From assembly GCA_013416445.1 (NCBI GenBank), contig JACCER010000002.1:124001-188000 (forward strand): a DNA stretch of 64,000 nt, in the 5' to 3' direction. Each line of letters begins with the position of its first letter. The stretch's first letter is position 1. The notes under the pieces are model-generated. The model saw only the letters and a program-made list of their open reading frames with translations. It had not been told where the DNA came from and searched no databases. Positions 27,961 to 36,450 of this stretch are shown here, one piece after another. This DNA is from Alcaligenaceae bacterium. GTDB taxonomy: Bacteria; Pseudomonadota; Gammaproteobacteria; Burkholderiales; Burkholderiaceae_B. The translations under genes and the position numbers were made by a program.

Positions 27961-28070
27961 ATTGTAAATGCAGTTTTTTTAACTGTCGCCATAGTCTCGA
28001 GCTATTTCACTATCGACCGGCGCCCTCCTTAGAGGGTATTTTTACGCTTGGCGCTAGCTTGAGGTCGAGG

Positions 28071-29276
28071 CTATATGCTCGACATACCCAGCTTCTGATC
28101 GGCATGTCTGACCGCTGGGCCAGAGCCTTGCTTCATTGACTCCGACCACAACCGTACGCAATTACGATTGTCAGCTTTTGCCTGATACAGCGCCGTATCG
28201 GCGCACACCAGCAGCCGGTGCAGGCTATAACCTGCCTGCGTTGCTGCCGCAATGCCAATGCTGGTACTCGTGTGTATCAGTTCTCTGCCACTGCGCAAAC
28301 CCAGTTCATGCTGAATGTTCGAGGCCAGAACGCTCGCCTCCTGCAGGTCCATACCCGCAACAAGAACCACAAACTCTTCGCCACCGATGCGGGCATAAAA
28401 GCCCTGTTCACCCACAGTATCATGCAGCACCCTGGCAAACAATTTTAATACCTGGTCGCCCATATCGTGCCCGTGCTGGTCATTAATTTGCTTAAACCAG
28501 TCCAGATCACACATCAGCATGGTTAGTTCTTTTTGTTCACTGGCAGCCGCATCGATTTTACTCACACCCTGGTCAAACAAAGCCCGCCGGTTCGGTATCC
28601 GAGTCAAGCTATCCTGCATCGATGCATGTAAATGCCGGTACTCTTCACGACCACGCACCAGTATCAAGGTAGTAAAGCCAATACAAATAACCATGATCAT
28701 CATGGTAAAAATAGTCAGTGCTGCATCTGGGCGCTGCGACCAGAATTGAAAATCGCCAACCCACAAGACTGATCGAAACAGGTAAATCAGAATTTGCGCA
28801 ACCAGCACCACAGCCAACGGCACTACTGCCTGTGCGTTCTGCCGCCAGGCGGGCCGTATTTCCCTAAGCACCAGCACAAAATAACTGCTAGCCAGTACGG
28901 CATATGCCAGGACCCGCCAAGCCGGCTCTGTCAGGAAACGGGGCCACAGGCACAGCAATATCCAGATAGCAGGCCCTGCCAGCACCAGCCTCCACTGCAC
29001 CGTCTTGCCAGCGAACTTTCGTAAGGCAACCCAGATACAGCCATGTGCCAAAATAATCAGACTGTTACTGAGCCATACCACCAACAGCAACCACGGCGAC
29101 CATAAACGCAATACCGTAACCAGCGCACCTAATCCGACTACGCTGAACCCTGTCGCTACCCACATCAAACAAGCATCGCGCCTGACCTGCAAGGCAGCCA
29201 GCGTCATCAGGGCAGACATCAAAAAACAAACAAAAATCGATGCAAACAACAGTGTTTGCGTATCAAGCTGACTCAT
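28071..29276 (-). CDS. Membrane-bound diguanylate cyclase (GGDEF)
   Basis: The 401-residue product has about six hydrophobic helices in its first 210 residues and then a GGDEF domain: DSLTRIPNRRALFD, LMCDLDWFKQINDQHGHDMGD and the active loop GGEEF. It should make cyclic di-GMP from GTP. No RxxD inhibitory site immediately before GGEEF is seen. The start at 29276 is an ATG preceded by GC-rich sequence; a TTG 15 bases upstream is possible. It has no operon partner. Confidence 0.88.
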   Translation of the reverse strand: MSQLDTQTLLFASIFVCFLMSALMTLAALQVRRDACLMWVATGFSVVGLGALVTVLRLWSPWLLLVVWLSNSLIILAHGCIWVALRKFAGKTVQWRLVLAGPAIWILLCLWPRFLTEPAWRVLAYAVLASSYFVLVLREIRPAWRQNAQAVVPLAVVLVAQILIYLFRSVLWVGDFQFWSQRPDAALTIFTMMIMVICIGFTTLILVRGREEYRHLHASMQDSLTRIPNRRALFDQGVSKIDAAASEQKELTMLMCDLDWFKQINDQHGHDMGDQVLKLFARVLHDTVGEQGFYARIGGEEFVVLVAGMDLQEASVLASNIQHELGLRSGRELIHTSTSIGIAAATQAGYSLHRLLVCADTALYQAKADNRNCVRLWSESMKQGSGPAVRHADQKLGMSSI

Positions 29277-29351
29277 AAGCGCGCCCCGCAATATGCTGTA
29301 TGTAAAAATGCCACTGCGCCTGAACTTGCCTCGGTTTCACGTGCAGCAAGA

Positions 29352-29708
29352 TCATGCTGCGTTGAAAGCCGCCTCCATTTGGACCAGCGTACGATAACCG
29401 ATTGCGCTGGCAGTAAGCCGCTTCCAGGCCCTGGCGTGAAGCTCACCGTAGAACCCATACACGAGGATGGACACCAGTCCAAGACGTTGAAAGTAGACGT
29501 TTGGAAACGCCTGCTTCATATGCGATGCCCCTGCATTCCACCAAGATCCACGACCATTCACGCTCGAGCGCCACGCCTGCTCAAGAATCTGCAGCACCAA
29601 TGGCAAGTTGCGCATGCGCTCCGCTTTATCCGCGATCTGCGACATTTTGCGCAAGCGGTAGGCACGCTGGGCAATGGGAATCTCTGCCGTCTGCGCCTTG
29701 AAGTTCTC
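29352..29708 (-). pseudogene. Possible group II intron reverse-transcriptase/maturase C-terminal remnant
   Basis: The reverse frame from about 29708 to 29352 includes GSWWNAGASHMKQAFPNVYF and RLGLVSILV, recalled from C-terminal ends of group II intron maturases. No catalytic YADD region or intron RNA domains V/VI were found nearby, and the first ATG at 29654 is internal to the homology. It is interpreted as a truncated mobile-element relic. The family call is from memory and could be wrong. Confidence 0.4.
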
Positions 29709-29720
29709 TCGCTTAGTTAT

Positions 29721-30107
29721 TTAGCTCTCTATGTCACGAAGCTCGCCTTTCAGCACCTCAAGCTCATCTCGCTCTCGCTGCAGCTTTCGCTCCAGCTTCC
29801 TGGTCTTGTCGATCCGACCCTCAGACTGCTTTTTCTGAATTTCCTCAAGAATTTCATCAATCCCTTTCTGCTGATCGACAATGTCCTTCTTTTTGTCAGC
29901 GATAAGCGCAGTATCAGTGCAGTTTTCCTTGACCTGTGACAGAGCCTTTTCAAGGCCTCGTATCCGGTTGCTGTTGCCTGCTTCCCTAGCGTCCTCCATC
30001 TGCCGCTCTATCTCGGCAGACTTTCGCTGGCAAGCTGGATTATCTGCCAAAGCAGGCGCAGCGAAGCAGCCCATCAGAACAAGTACTGCCAGTCTATTCA
30101 TTCCCAT
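29721..30107 (-). CDS. DUF1090 exported coiled-coil protein
   Basis: The 128-residue product has a signal peptide (to about residue 22, APALADN) and the DUF1090 pattern: ACQRKSAEIERQMEDA, NRIRGLEKAL, a cysteine, then a long charged coiled coil (QKKQSEGRIDKTRKLERKL). It is periplasmic by prediction, with unknown function (YqjC-like). AAAGGG precedes ATG 30107 at a good distance. Confidence 0.8.
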   Translation of the reverse strand: MGMNRLAVLVLMGCFAAPALADNPACQRKSAEIERQMEDAREAGNSNRIRGLEKALSQVKENCTDTALIADKKKDIVDQQKGIDEILEEIQKKQSEGRIDKTRKLERKLQRERDELEVLKGELRDIES

Positions 30108-30427
30108 CGCTGTACCCTTTTAGTGTAAAAGAGAAATAGTCATGGGAATGTTAAACGAAACCGGCTGAGCGAGTGCGCCGTAGAATGCGAAAAGCCCAAG
30201 CGGTTAGCATCCAACTGCAAGCCTATAGAACGCGCATAGTAATAAACGGTGCACGGTAGCGGGAGCTGCGCTGGATGACGTAACCAGCACCTTCATATAG
30301 TCGGCGGCGTGGAATAGCACGCAGTACCACAGGACGGATGACCCGCATCTGAATTGTGCAAGGTGGCTTCGGGTGAGCCGTCCGCTGGTATAAGCCCAGC
30401 CCGACTATATGAGGGTGAACGCACAAA
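30108..30427. other. Intergenic stretch with a spaced 12-bp inverted repeat
   Basis: No credible gene was seen in this 320-base stretch. A reverse-strand frame (30223-30426) rich in Arg and Pro has no recognisable motif. TCATATAGTCGG (30293-30304) and CCGACTATATGA (30401-30412) are perfect 12-base inverted copies 96 bases apart. The promoter of the DUF1090 gene should be at the left edge. Confidence 0.5.
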
Positions 30428-30844
30428 CTACTGCGATTTTCTAGAGATATCGATCTGAATCACATATCCATCGACCTCTGGGTGCTGCGAGACAGCAATC
30501 TGCCCCTCTTCCTTGTCATTGGAAAATAGCAGCCTGCTTGTATCGGCAACGTCTTGTATTTTATAGCCCGCCGCCTCAAGAGCGGATTTCCATCGAGGAA
30601 ACTCCGATGCAGGATCGGCCTTAACGCTGACCTGCAAAAGGCGTATGCGTGAACCCAGCCTAGCATCCTGAAGCACCTCGTGCGGTTGTGGCAACGTAAG
30701 CCCAGCTGGCACCCAGTCCCTACCTTCCGGCTCGCTAGGAGCTGTCATTTTGACCGCTTCAGCTTTTGACTCACTCCCAGCTTCGGAATCTTGTCCGCAA
30801 GCAACAAGCAAAACCAAAGGGATAGCGGCGATGATGCTCTTCAT
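30428..30844 (-). CDS. Lipoprotein, unknown function
   Basis: The 138-residue product has a lipobox (LLVACG) and a soluble domain containing LQVSVKADPASEFPRWKSALEAAGY, SRLLFSN and VDGYVIQIDIS. This looks like a small alpha/beta domain with an amphipathic helix. No family was recognised. It stands next to the left edge of the prophage-derived segment. Confidence 0.6.
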   Translation of the reverse strand: MKSIIAAIPLVLLVACGQDSEAGSESKAEAVKMTAPSEPEGRDWVPAGLTLPQPHEVLQDARLGSRIRLLQVSVKADPASEFPRWKSALEAAGYKIQDVADTSRLLFSNDKEEGQIAVSQHPEVDGYVIQIDISRKSQ

Positions 30845-30925
30845 GGAAATGTCTCCGTTAAGTCAATCCCCGTCTTTATACAACAGTCGCCATCTTGCGG
30901 CACCAAATAACCATAAAGGATAGAC

Positions 30926-31195
30926 ATGAGAAAACTCGCAGAGGTAAAGCAGCGCTTCGCGCTGGCAACAGTTGGAGACATGAGGTGGAGCGCCAGTGAC
31001 GGCATCGTCTGGTTCGATGATGGCGATTCAGCGCTCATTGCTGACCCAGCGCACCAAAAGCCGCCCGTATTTCTTGCCTACGACAACTTAGGCGCATGGC
31101 CGGAACCGATAGCGCAAGAGGATGTGGCGAAACTTGGCCGAAAATTGCCAACAAGCCGGCGGCACAAGTCACCCCGGAAGAAATCGCCGACATGA
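30926..31195 (+). CDS. Hypothetical protein ending in the integrase remnant
   Basis: The frame has a good AAGGATAG site before ATG 30926 and reads MRKLAEVKQRFALATV, then IVWFDDGDSALIAD and PPVFLAYDNLGAW. The last ~25 codons overlap, out of frame, the start of an integrase remnant, so the natural C-terminus has probably been replaced. No family was recognised. It may be a phage or island gene cut by the same rearrangement. Confidence 0.45.
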   Translation: MRKLAEVKQRFALATVGDMRWSASDGIVWFDDGDSALIADPAHQKPPVFLAYDNLGAWPEPIAQEDVAKLGRKLPTSRRHKSPRKKSPT

Positions 31196-31490
31196 TGCTC
31201 CTGTTACTTGAGGCTGGTAAAGGTCGGACAGCCAACAAGTTGCGCTCATACGTGCGGGCAGCCTATGCCGTTGCCAAGAGCGCCAGAACCAAGCCCAGTA
31301 TTCCCGTCTTGTTCAAAGATTTTAAGGTAATCCATAACCCTGCTGCCGAAACAAGCCCCGACAGCAGCAAAAACAAGGCCGACAAAAACCCATTGCTGCT
31401 TGAAGACTTGCTTACCTATTGGCAAACCATAAAGGCCGTGTCCGGCGGACACTATGCGCTTTCTACAGATGGCGGGAAAACGAATATTCA
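31096..31490 (+). pseudogene. Tyrosine integrase, N-terminal/core-binding remnant
   Basis: The frame contains WPKIANKPAAQVTPEEIADM, GKGRTANKLRSYVRAAYAVA, IPVLFKDFKVIHNPAAETSP and KADKNPLLLEDLLTYW. This is the arm and core-binding region of phage tyrosine recombinases up to the start of the catalytic domain. The catalytic R, H-x-x-R and Y are all missing. Beyond about 31490 the frame only mirrors the opposite-strand tape-measure gene, so a deletion junction lies there. Confidence 0.75.
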
Positions 31491-32892
31491 TGCCACCACC
31501 TTGCTGCAATGGGCGCAGGACGCTATCCGCTTCCTCACGAAGATCTTTGAAATACGGTTTTTTTTCTGGCTCGCTAGGCAGGACCATGTTGTAGCTTTGC
31601 CCAGTAATAGCAACCATCGTCTGCTGAAAGTCGAACAAAATGGACTGGACGTAGAATTTGGCCCAATCGAAAGCCCATTTAAAGGCTGACGCGATGTTCT
31701 CTCCAAGCGTTCTGAAGCCGGAGCCTAAGCGCGCAATAGTCCCGAAGACAGCGTCATAGAGCATATCAAGCTCTTTTGCGGTATCGAGAAACGATTGCTC
31801 GAACGACGTAACAATGCTGTCGCCAAGCGAGCGGACACCGTCATCAGACACCCCAAGAAACGACTGAAACTGCTTGCCAAACTCGTCAACAGCATCCCAC
31901 GCCTCAACCGCCTTAGTGCTGATTAAGTCCCAAGTGGTGCTGATGGCGGCAAAGTCTCGAGCAATAGCAGATATATCCACCTTATCCAGAGCATCGCCCA
32001 GCCCATCCATCGCATCCGTCATGATGTTGACGGCTCCGGTAGACTGATTCACCTTGCCAAAGAACGCCGTCAGCTTGTTATTCATGCGCTGCATGGCGTC
32101 TTCCATGGTCACAGGCATGTGATCGGCTTCTTGCCCCAGCCTTTCCATTTCGGACGTAACTTTCATCAGCTGAGTTACCGTCAGCTTGCCATCGGCAACT
32201 AGCTTTTGCAGTGCCGACAACGAGCCATTGGTAATGGCGTCTGCCATCGCTTGCTGAAGGCGCGGGTTGTAAGCGACGATAGTGTTGAACTGCTCCATCA
32301 CCACTTTGCCAGTGAGGATCGATTTGGACAGCGCATCGATGACAGAGGACGATTTCTGGCTATCTGCAGCACTCACCGTCAGACTGTATTGCAGAGTCTC
32401 GACAAGGTCGCCAGCCTGCTTGGATGAGTATCCAAGTTGCTCCAATGACTTTGCGGTGCGAATGTACATTTCCGCGCTGTTGCCAAAGCTCTTGTACACG
32501 CGGTTGGAGATATCCAGCATCCGCTGCTGAACCTCGACAAAGTCACCTGTCCCCTTGGTGGCGATCTCAAGGCGCGAGGCGTATTGGCCCCACTCATCAG
32601 CCATCTGGATAATTTCGCGCACACCAAATGCGCCAACCACAATGGATGCATAGCTGTGAATAGTGGCAGTCAGACGGCGCGCTGCCGCATCCTGCTGCGC
32701 CATGGCAGCGGCAGCAGATCGCGCGCTTGCCGTGGCGGCATCGGTACCGGCAGCAGCCTTGCGGCCCCCGGCACCCACACCATCCATTGATTTCTCGGCT
32801 TTCCCGCCGACTACAGCCAACTCGTCCAGCCATTCTTTGGCTGTTCTAACTGGCCGGCTATCGATCAGAATGGCTAAACTCGCTAGCTCCAT
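31246..32892 (-). pseudogene. Phage tail tape-measure protein, N-terminal part
   Basis: From ATG 32892 the reverse frame reads MELASLAILIDSRPVRTAKEW, then a long Ala-rich helical region and the tape-measure domain with AKSLEQLGYSSKQAGDLVET, FNTIVAYNPRLQQAMADAI and a hydrophobic region near FVQSI. Homology ends near 31495 (about residue 465). The last ~83 codons down to the stop at 31246 are the mirror of the integrase remnant, so the C-terminus is lost. Tape-measure proteins set tail length and help DNA injection. Confidence 0.8.
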
Positions 32893-32940
32893 ACCGCTCA
32901 CCCACAAAAAAGGCCCGCCGATTAGGGTGAGCCAGAAATG

Positions 32941-32970
32941 AAAACGCCCCGCGTTCGCGAGGCGAAAAAC
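32941..32970. terminator. GC-rich hairpin between tape-measure remnant and toxin gene
   Basis: CGCCCCGCG and CGCGAGGCG pair with one G-T-type mismatch around a short loop, with A runs on both outer sides. It lies between divergent units, 62-91 bases before the toxin start. It could be a relic terminator of a lost gene. Confidence 0.45.
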
Positions 32971-33005
32971 TGTAACTACGCTAGGCTCAAAGCCGTTGCG
33001 CTTAA

Positions 33006-33020
33006 TACGGGATTTCCGTA
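33006..33020. promoter_or_regulatory. Inverted repeat upstream of the toxin-antitoxin genes
   Basis: TACGG-GATTT-CCGTA lies 11 bases before the toxin start codon, overlapping the expected promoter. Toxin-antitoxin operons of this kind are usually autorepressed by the XRE-fold antitoxin at such a dyad. The assignment is by position. Confidence 0.5.
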
Positions 33021-33031
33021 CAATTCAACTC

Positions 33032-33328
33032 ATGCGCACCGTCATCGAAACCCCCACTTTCCAGAAGCAGGCCGACAAGATTTGGTCAGAAGATGAAAGA
33101 CTTGAATTCATCGCCTGGATTGCAGCCAATCCTGAGGCGGGCGATGTGATCTCCGGTGCTGATGGAGCGCGCAAGGTGCGCTGGAGCCGGTCTGGCGCTG
33201 GCAAATCAAGCGGCGTGCGCGCAATCTACTTCAACCTGACAGCAGAAGAAGTCGTATTGCTGGTAGCGATATACGCTAAAAGCAACCGCACCAATCTGAG
33301 ACCTGCTGAAATTCGAAAGGTGACATGA
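33032..33328 (+). CDS. RelE/HigB-type toxin
   Basis: The 98-residue product from ATG 33032 (MRTVIETPTFQKQADKIW) has the RelE-fold pattern: FIAWIAANPEAGDVI, GARKVRWS, GKSSGVRAIYFNL and VVLLVAIYAK. Such toxins cut mRNA on the ribosome or inhibit gyrase. One base separates it from the downstream antitoxin gene, in toxin-first order. An in-frame upstream codon at 32996 would add 12 unconserved residues. Confidence 0.85.
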   Translation: MRTVIETPTFQKQADKIWSEDERLEFIAWIAANPEAGDVISGADGARKVRWSRSGAGKSSGVRAIYFNLTAEEVVLLVAIYAKSNRTNLRPAEIRKVT

Positions 33329-33329
33329 C

Positions 33330-33653
33330 ATGAGCATCAAAAAAATTGATATCGAAAAGGTGGCCAAAGCCATCGAAGATGACGCCGGCGAAACATTTCC
33401 AGACCTACGCCAAGCGCTCAGTGAAGCAAAGGCAGGTATCGGCCGCGTGACCACCCCCGAACAAATACTGGTTCGCCAGGCGCGGCAGCGATCCGGTCTA
33501 ACCCAGGCCGCTTTTGCTGAGCGGATTGCCACTCCAGTGGCCACACTGCGCGATTGGGAGCAGGGCCGGTTCCAGCCGCCAGGCGGCGTCATGTGTCTGC
33601 TACGCCTGCTTGCGAAGCACCCCGACCTGACACAGGAACTGGTTACTGCCTGA
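33330..33653 (+). CDS. XRE-family antitoxin (HigA/NadS-like)
   Basis: The 107-residue product has an N-terminal dimer/toxin-binding part and a C-terminal helix-turn-helix (RQRSGLTQAAFAERIATPVATLRDWEQGR). It should neutralise the upstream RelE-fold toxin and repress the pair. Codon use and spacing are coherent and the pair looks intact, in contrast to the wrecked phage genes around it. Confidence 0.85.
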   Translation: MSIKKIDIEKVAKAIEDDAGETFPDLRQALSEAKAGIGRVTTPEQILVRQARQRSGLTQAAFAERIATPVATLRDWEQGRFQPPGGVMCLLRLLAKHPDLTQELVTA

Positions 33654-33760
33654 TGGGCTGCCTCAAAAAAAACAGCCTATCGAAGTGGGCTGATAGCAGG
33701 CATGAAAAAGCCTCGCGGTTGGGCGGGGCTAGGTGGATGGTGCGGTCGTTCTGCGCCCCT

Positions 33761-34150
33761 CTAGCCCCCAGTAGACTGGAGCAGCACCTCAACCTCCCGA
33801 ATAGTCAGCTCCGATTCCTCTGGCCGCACCGTTCGTTCGAGCCTGTAATCAGCCACATTCCTCCTCATTTTCAAGGTTTGTAGCTTGTGACCAAGCTCGC
33901 AGGATTGGGCGGACAGTGCCTCATTCGTAATAGTTGGGTTCTTCAGGCGATGGATTAGCTTATCGTGAACACCGCCCCCTCCGCGCGGCTCTTTGCCGCC
34001 ATACGGAAGCCGGCTATGGAAATCCAGACATCGATGGTACGCGGCGTAGTAAGCGCGGCTGATGGCGGAACGATGATCCACCTCATCTTGCGCATATTCG
34101 TATGACGCCTTAGCCAGATCAATCAAATCACGTTCTGAAATACTCATCAC
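33761..34150 (-). CDS. HEPN-domain protein (putative RNase toxin)
   Basis: The 129-residue product reads ISRAYYAAYHRCLDFHSRL, giving the R-x6-H signature of HEPN ribonucleases, and a C-terminal RRNVADYRLE helix typical of the fold. HEPN proteins act as RNases in toxin-antitoxin and anti-phage systems. It overlaps the upstream 281-residue gene by 4 bases (ATGA), implying coupled synthesis. No MNT nucleotidyltransferase partner is present. Confidence 0.75.
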   Translation of the reverse strand: MMSISERDLIDLAKASYEYAQDEVDHRSAISRAYYAAYHRCLDFHSRLPYGGKEPRGGGGVHDKLIHRLKNPTITNEALSAQSCELGHKLQTLKMRRNVADYRLERTVRPEESELTIREVEVLLQSTGG

Positions 34151-34992
34151 GCAACCCCAAAGCAGACATGGAAGTCCGCCGGCATCTTGAGCTTGTTACC
34201 CGCAATTGCTTTTGCAAGCCCATCATTCGCCTTACAAACCACCAGAGGAGAGGCGTCAAGAAGATATTCTATGCAGACAACAGGCGGCGTATCTTCGTCG
34301 AGAATTGTGATGGCGGGCGATCCTCTCAACGATACGCCCAGCGTTTCGCATATTTTCGCTGCCAGATCTGTGCCACCAACAACATAATCAAAAATCAGCT
34401 TGGTTTGAGGCAAATTCGTCAAATCGTCCTTACCTCCCATCGCACTCTTGCCGAGCTTGGAGAGTCTAAACATTTGCTGAGCCGCAAACACTGAATGAAA
34501 AAAAGTCCCGTAAAGTCGAGCGACTTGATATGAGTTGGTTAATAGCAACTCCTTAATCTCATTAGCACTAAGGACTAACCCAGGCAAAGCGTGAAAAATA
34601 CTAAGCTTTTCATTCACATCATCGCCTCGAGCAGATATCTCGGCCTTATTGCCCAAAATATACGGAAAAACCTTGGCAAGTCCATTAATGACAAGCTGGG
34701 TATATCTCAGCAGCGCGCCATCTAGCTCGGATATCCATCCTCGCTCTTCCTGCGTAAGCTGCATTACGTCCCCATGGGCTCCAATAAGCCGCCTTCGCAG
34801 ATACTCTATTTTTGCTGAAAATATCGCGCCCGCACGAACAATCGAGTTAATTTCTGGCGAAGGGTCAATCAAAAGCTTCTTTGAGTCTTCTTGGATCCTT
34901 TGCAATAGCTCGCGCACGACGACACCAGGCTCTACTGAGTCCATCTCGGCAACTTCTTTCCGGCTTAAAACTTCCTCGGCTACGGCGAACAT
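34147..34992 (-). CDS. Unknown partner of the HEPN protein
   Basis: This 281-residue soluble, mostly helical protein was not recognised. Visible parts are a helical N-terminal half (EINSIVRAGAIFSAKIEYL, QLTQEERGWISELDGALLRY), a middle segment (LVLSANEIKELLLTNSYQVA) and a C-terminal alpha/beta part (SPAITILDEDTPPVVCIEYL). It precedes the HEPN gene with a 4-base overlap. It could be an antitoxin, sensor or co-effector. The start at 34992 lacks a clear ribosome-binding site; Met 17 is an alternative. Confidence 0.55.
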   Translation of the reverse strand: MFAVAEEVLSRKEVAEMDSVEPGVVVRELLQRIQEDSKKLLIDPSPEINSIVRAGAIFSAKIEYLRRRLIGAHGDVMQLTQEERGWISELDGALLRYTQLVINGLAKVFPYILGNKAEISARGDDVNEKLSIFHALPGLVLSANEIKELLLTNSYQVARLYGTFFHSVFAAQQMFRLSKLGKSAMGGKDDLTNLPQTKLIFDYVVGGTDLAAKICETLGVSLRGSPAITILDEDTPPVVCIEYLLDASPLVVCKANDGLAKAIAGNKLKMPADFHVCFGVA

Positions 34993-35026
34993 ATGTTACA
35001 AAGCATTAGGATATGGGAATGTCATG

Positions 35027-35182
35027 TTAACCGAAGGCGACGGAAGCTCCTCTGAGGGAATCCCCTATATCTACTCGATTCAAGAGCGACATCATGCGGC
35101 GAACGACGCCGTTTGAGTGGTGAGTTAAATCTACCGCATGCCCGATGGCTGCATCGCGCAAGATCTCGTTCGTTGTTGGCAT
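35027..35182 (-). pseudogene. Phage minor head protein, N-terminal remnant
   Basis: ATG 35182 overlaps the portal stop codon (TAATG) and opens MPTTNEILRDAAIGHAVDL, then NGVVRRMMSLLNRVD. This matches the N-terminus of minor head (SPP1 gp7-type) proteins that follow DUF4055 portals. After about 38 codons the sequence changes to unrelated residues and stops at 51 codons. The normal protein has several hundred residues, so nearly all of it is deleted. Confidence 0.65.
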
Positions 35183-36450
35183 TACATTGTGCCCAGCGTC
35201 GGGCCTTCCTCGGCCACCGCAGCCAATTCATCGTCAGGCACAAGGTCCGGCGATAGAATGCCAATCCGCTGCGCCTGGGTGATAGCCGTTTTCTTCGTGA
35301 TCAGCCCTCCTTGCTGGAAGCTCAGAATAAGCTGGCCAGCCACATCAGACAGCGATCCAGCAGCGAAGTCCTTAAATACCGAAACGTGACCGCCATCGCC
35401 CAGCTTGGCCCAGTCCGCCATGAACTGCAGGCACTGATCAATACTATCCTCGAACTGCTCGATAATACGTTGCAGCTCTGACTTGTTCGCCTCAGCGTCG
35501 TTATTCGCCTCCGTGGCAGACCGTTGGCCGGGCTGCGCAATCAGCAACTCGGCGCCAGTCTGGATCATTTGCCCCTCAAGCTTGTCCAGCGCAGAGAATC
35601 TGGCCTCTATGGCAGCGCCCGTATGCTCGACGTATTTCATTTCAGCGTCGACCGCCTCCGTCTTGACCGCGCTTGACGCGCCTACCGTCACCGCTTGCTC
35701 GTTTGGAAAGCCCTTCATAAACAGAATCGGAACCCGCGCTACATGCAAGATCGTGTCTTGATCGCTTTGGCTCTGCCAGTGCTTGACGTTCAGAAAGGCT
35801 AAATCCAGCAATGGGCTGATGCCCATCATGAAGCCCGTGCGCCGGCCATAGAAAGGTACGAAGGGGATGGCATCTAGGCTCGTTTCGCCCTGTTCAAGCA
35901 ATACGTAATCCTTGCCCTCTTTCGTCTCTTCCCATAGCTCCCAGGCGCCACCCGTAACGATTTCTCGCGCCTTGTGCGGAAACTTCGCGCATATCTTGCC
36001 AAACTCCGATACGTGCAGGTATCGAAGCGTGCCGCCACGAAAGGAGGTGCTGACGTAGAGCGAACCGCCTTTGGCAAATACCAACTCCCCCGCTGCATCA
36101 TTACGCGCCGGGTTGGCCAGCTTGATCTCGGCCGGCAGGTTGTCATAGGCGTACTTGATCTTTTCCCTAAACAGGCTCTTAGCGTCGTTCAAGGTGTGGG
36201 CAATCAAAGCGCACTTGGCTGACTCAAAGAGCGCCGCGTCCAACTGGATGATGCACTGCTCGGTGGTGAAGCCAAGTTGCCGGGCTTTCAGGATAATGTT
36301 GCGGGTGTGCAGCCCTTGGAAATACTCCAGCTGCTCGGATGTCATCCGAAACCGGACTTTCTTGCCCTGCTTATTCGTGATGAAGTAAAGATTATTTAGG
36401 CGCCAATGCTTATCCCGAAGCTTCTGCAAATGCTCCGGTTTCATAGTCAC
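35182..36450 (-). pseudogene. Terminase large subunit / DUF4055 portal protein chimera
   Basis: The 422-residue open frame joins two phage proteins. Residues 1 to about 168 are a terminase ATPase start (LYFITNKQGKKVRFRM, Walker-like ILKARQLGFTT, YLHVSEFGKICAKFP). From about residue 170 (WELWEETKEGKDYVLLEQG) to the end it is a DUF4055 portal (FVPFYGRRTGFMMGISPLLD, SDQDTILHVARVPILF). The nuclease half of the terminase and the front of the portal are missing. The joint near 35945 is in frame, so a fusion protein could be made but should not package DNA. Confidence 0.8.

Noticed and set aside
28071-29276. Degenerate, inactive GGDEF domain
   Set aside because: The active loop is GGEEF with the metal-binding and NxxD residues present, so the enzyme looks active.
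29711-30427. Complete group II intron
   Set aside because: No domain V-like hairpin, no catalytic reverse-transcriptase motifs and an unrelated intact DUF1090 gene in the middle.
31246-31495. C-terminal tail of the tape-measure frame as real protein
   Set aside because: Those codons are the exact antisense of the integrase remnant; they are an accident of the deletion joint.
33761-34992. HEPN-MNT toxin-antitoxin system
   Set aside because: The partner has no MNT motif (GSxxxGxxxxxSDxD) and is twice the usual size; only the HEPN part fits.
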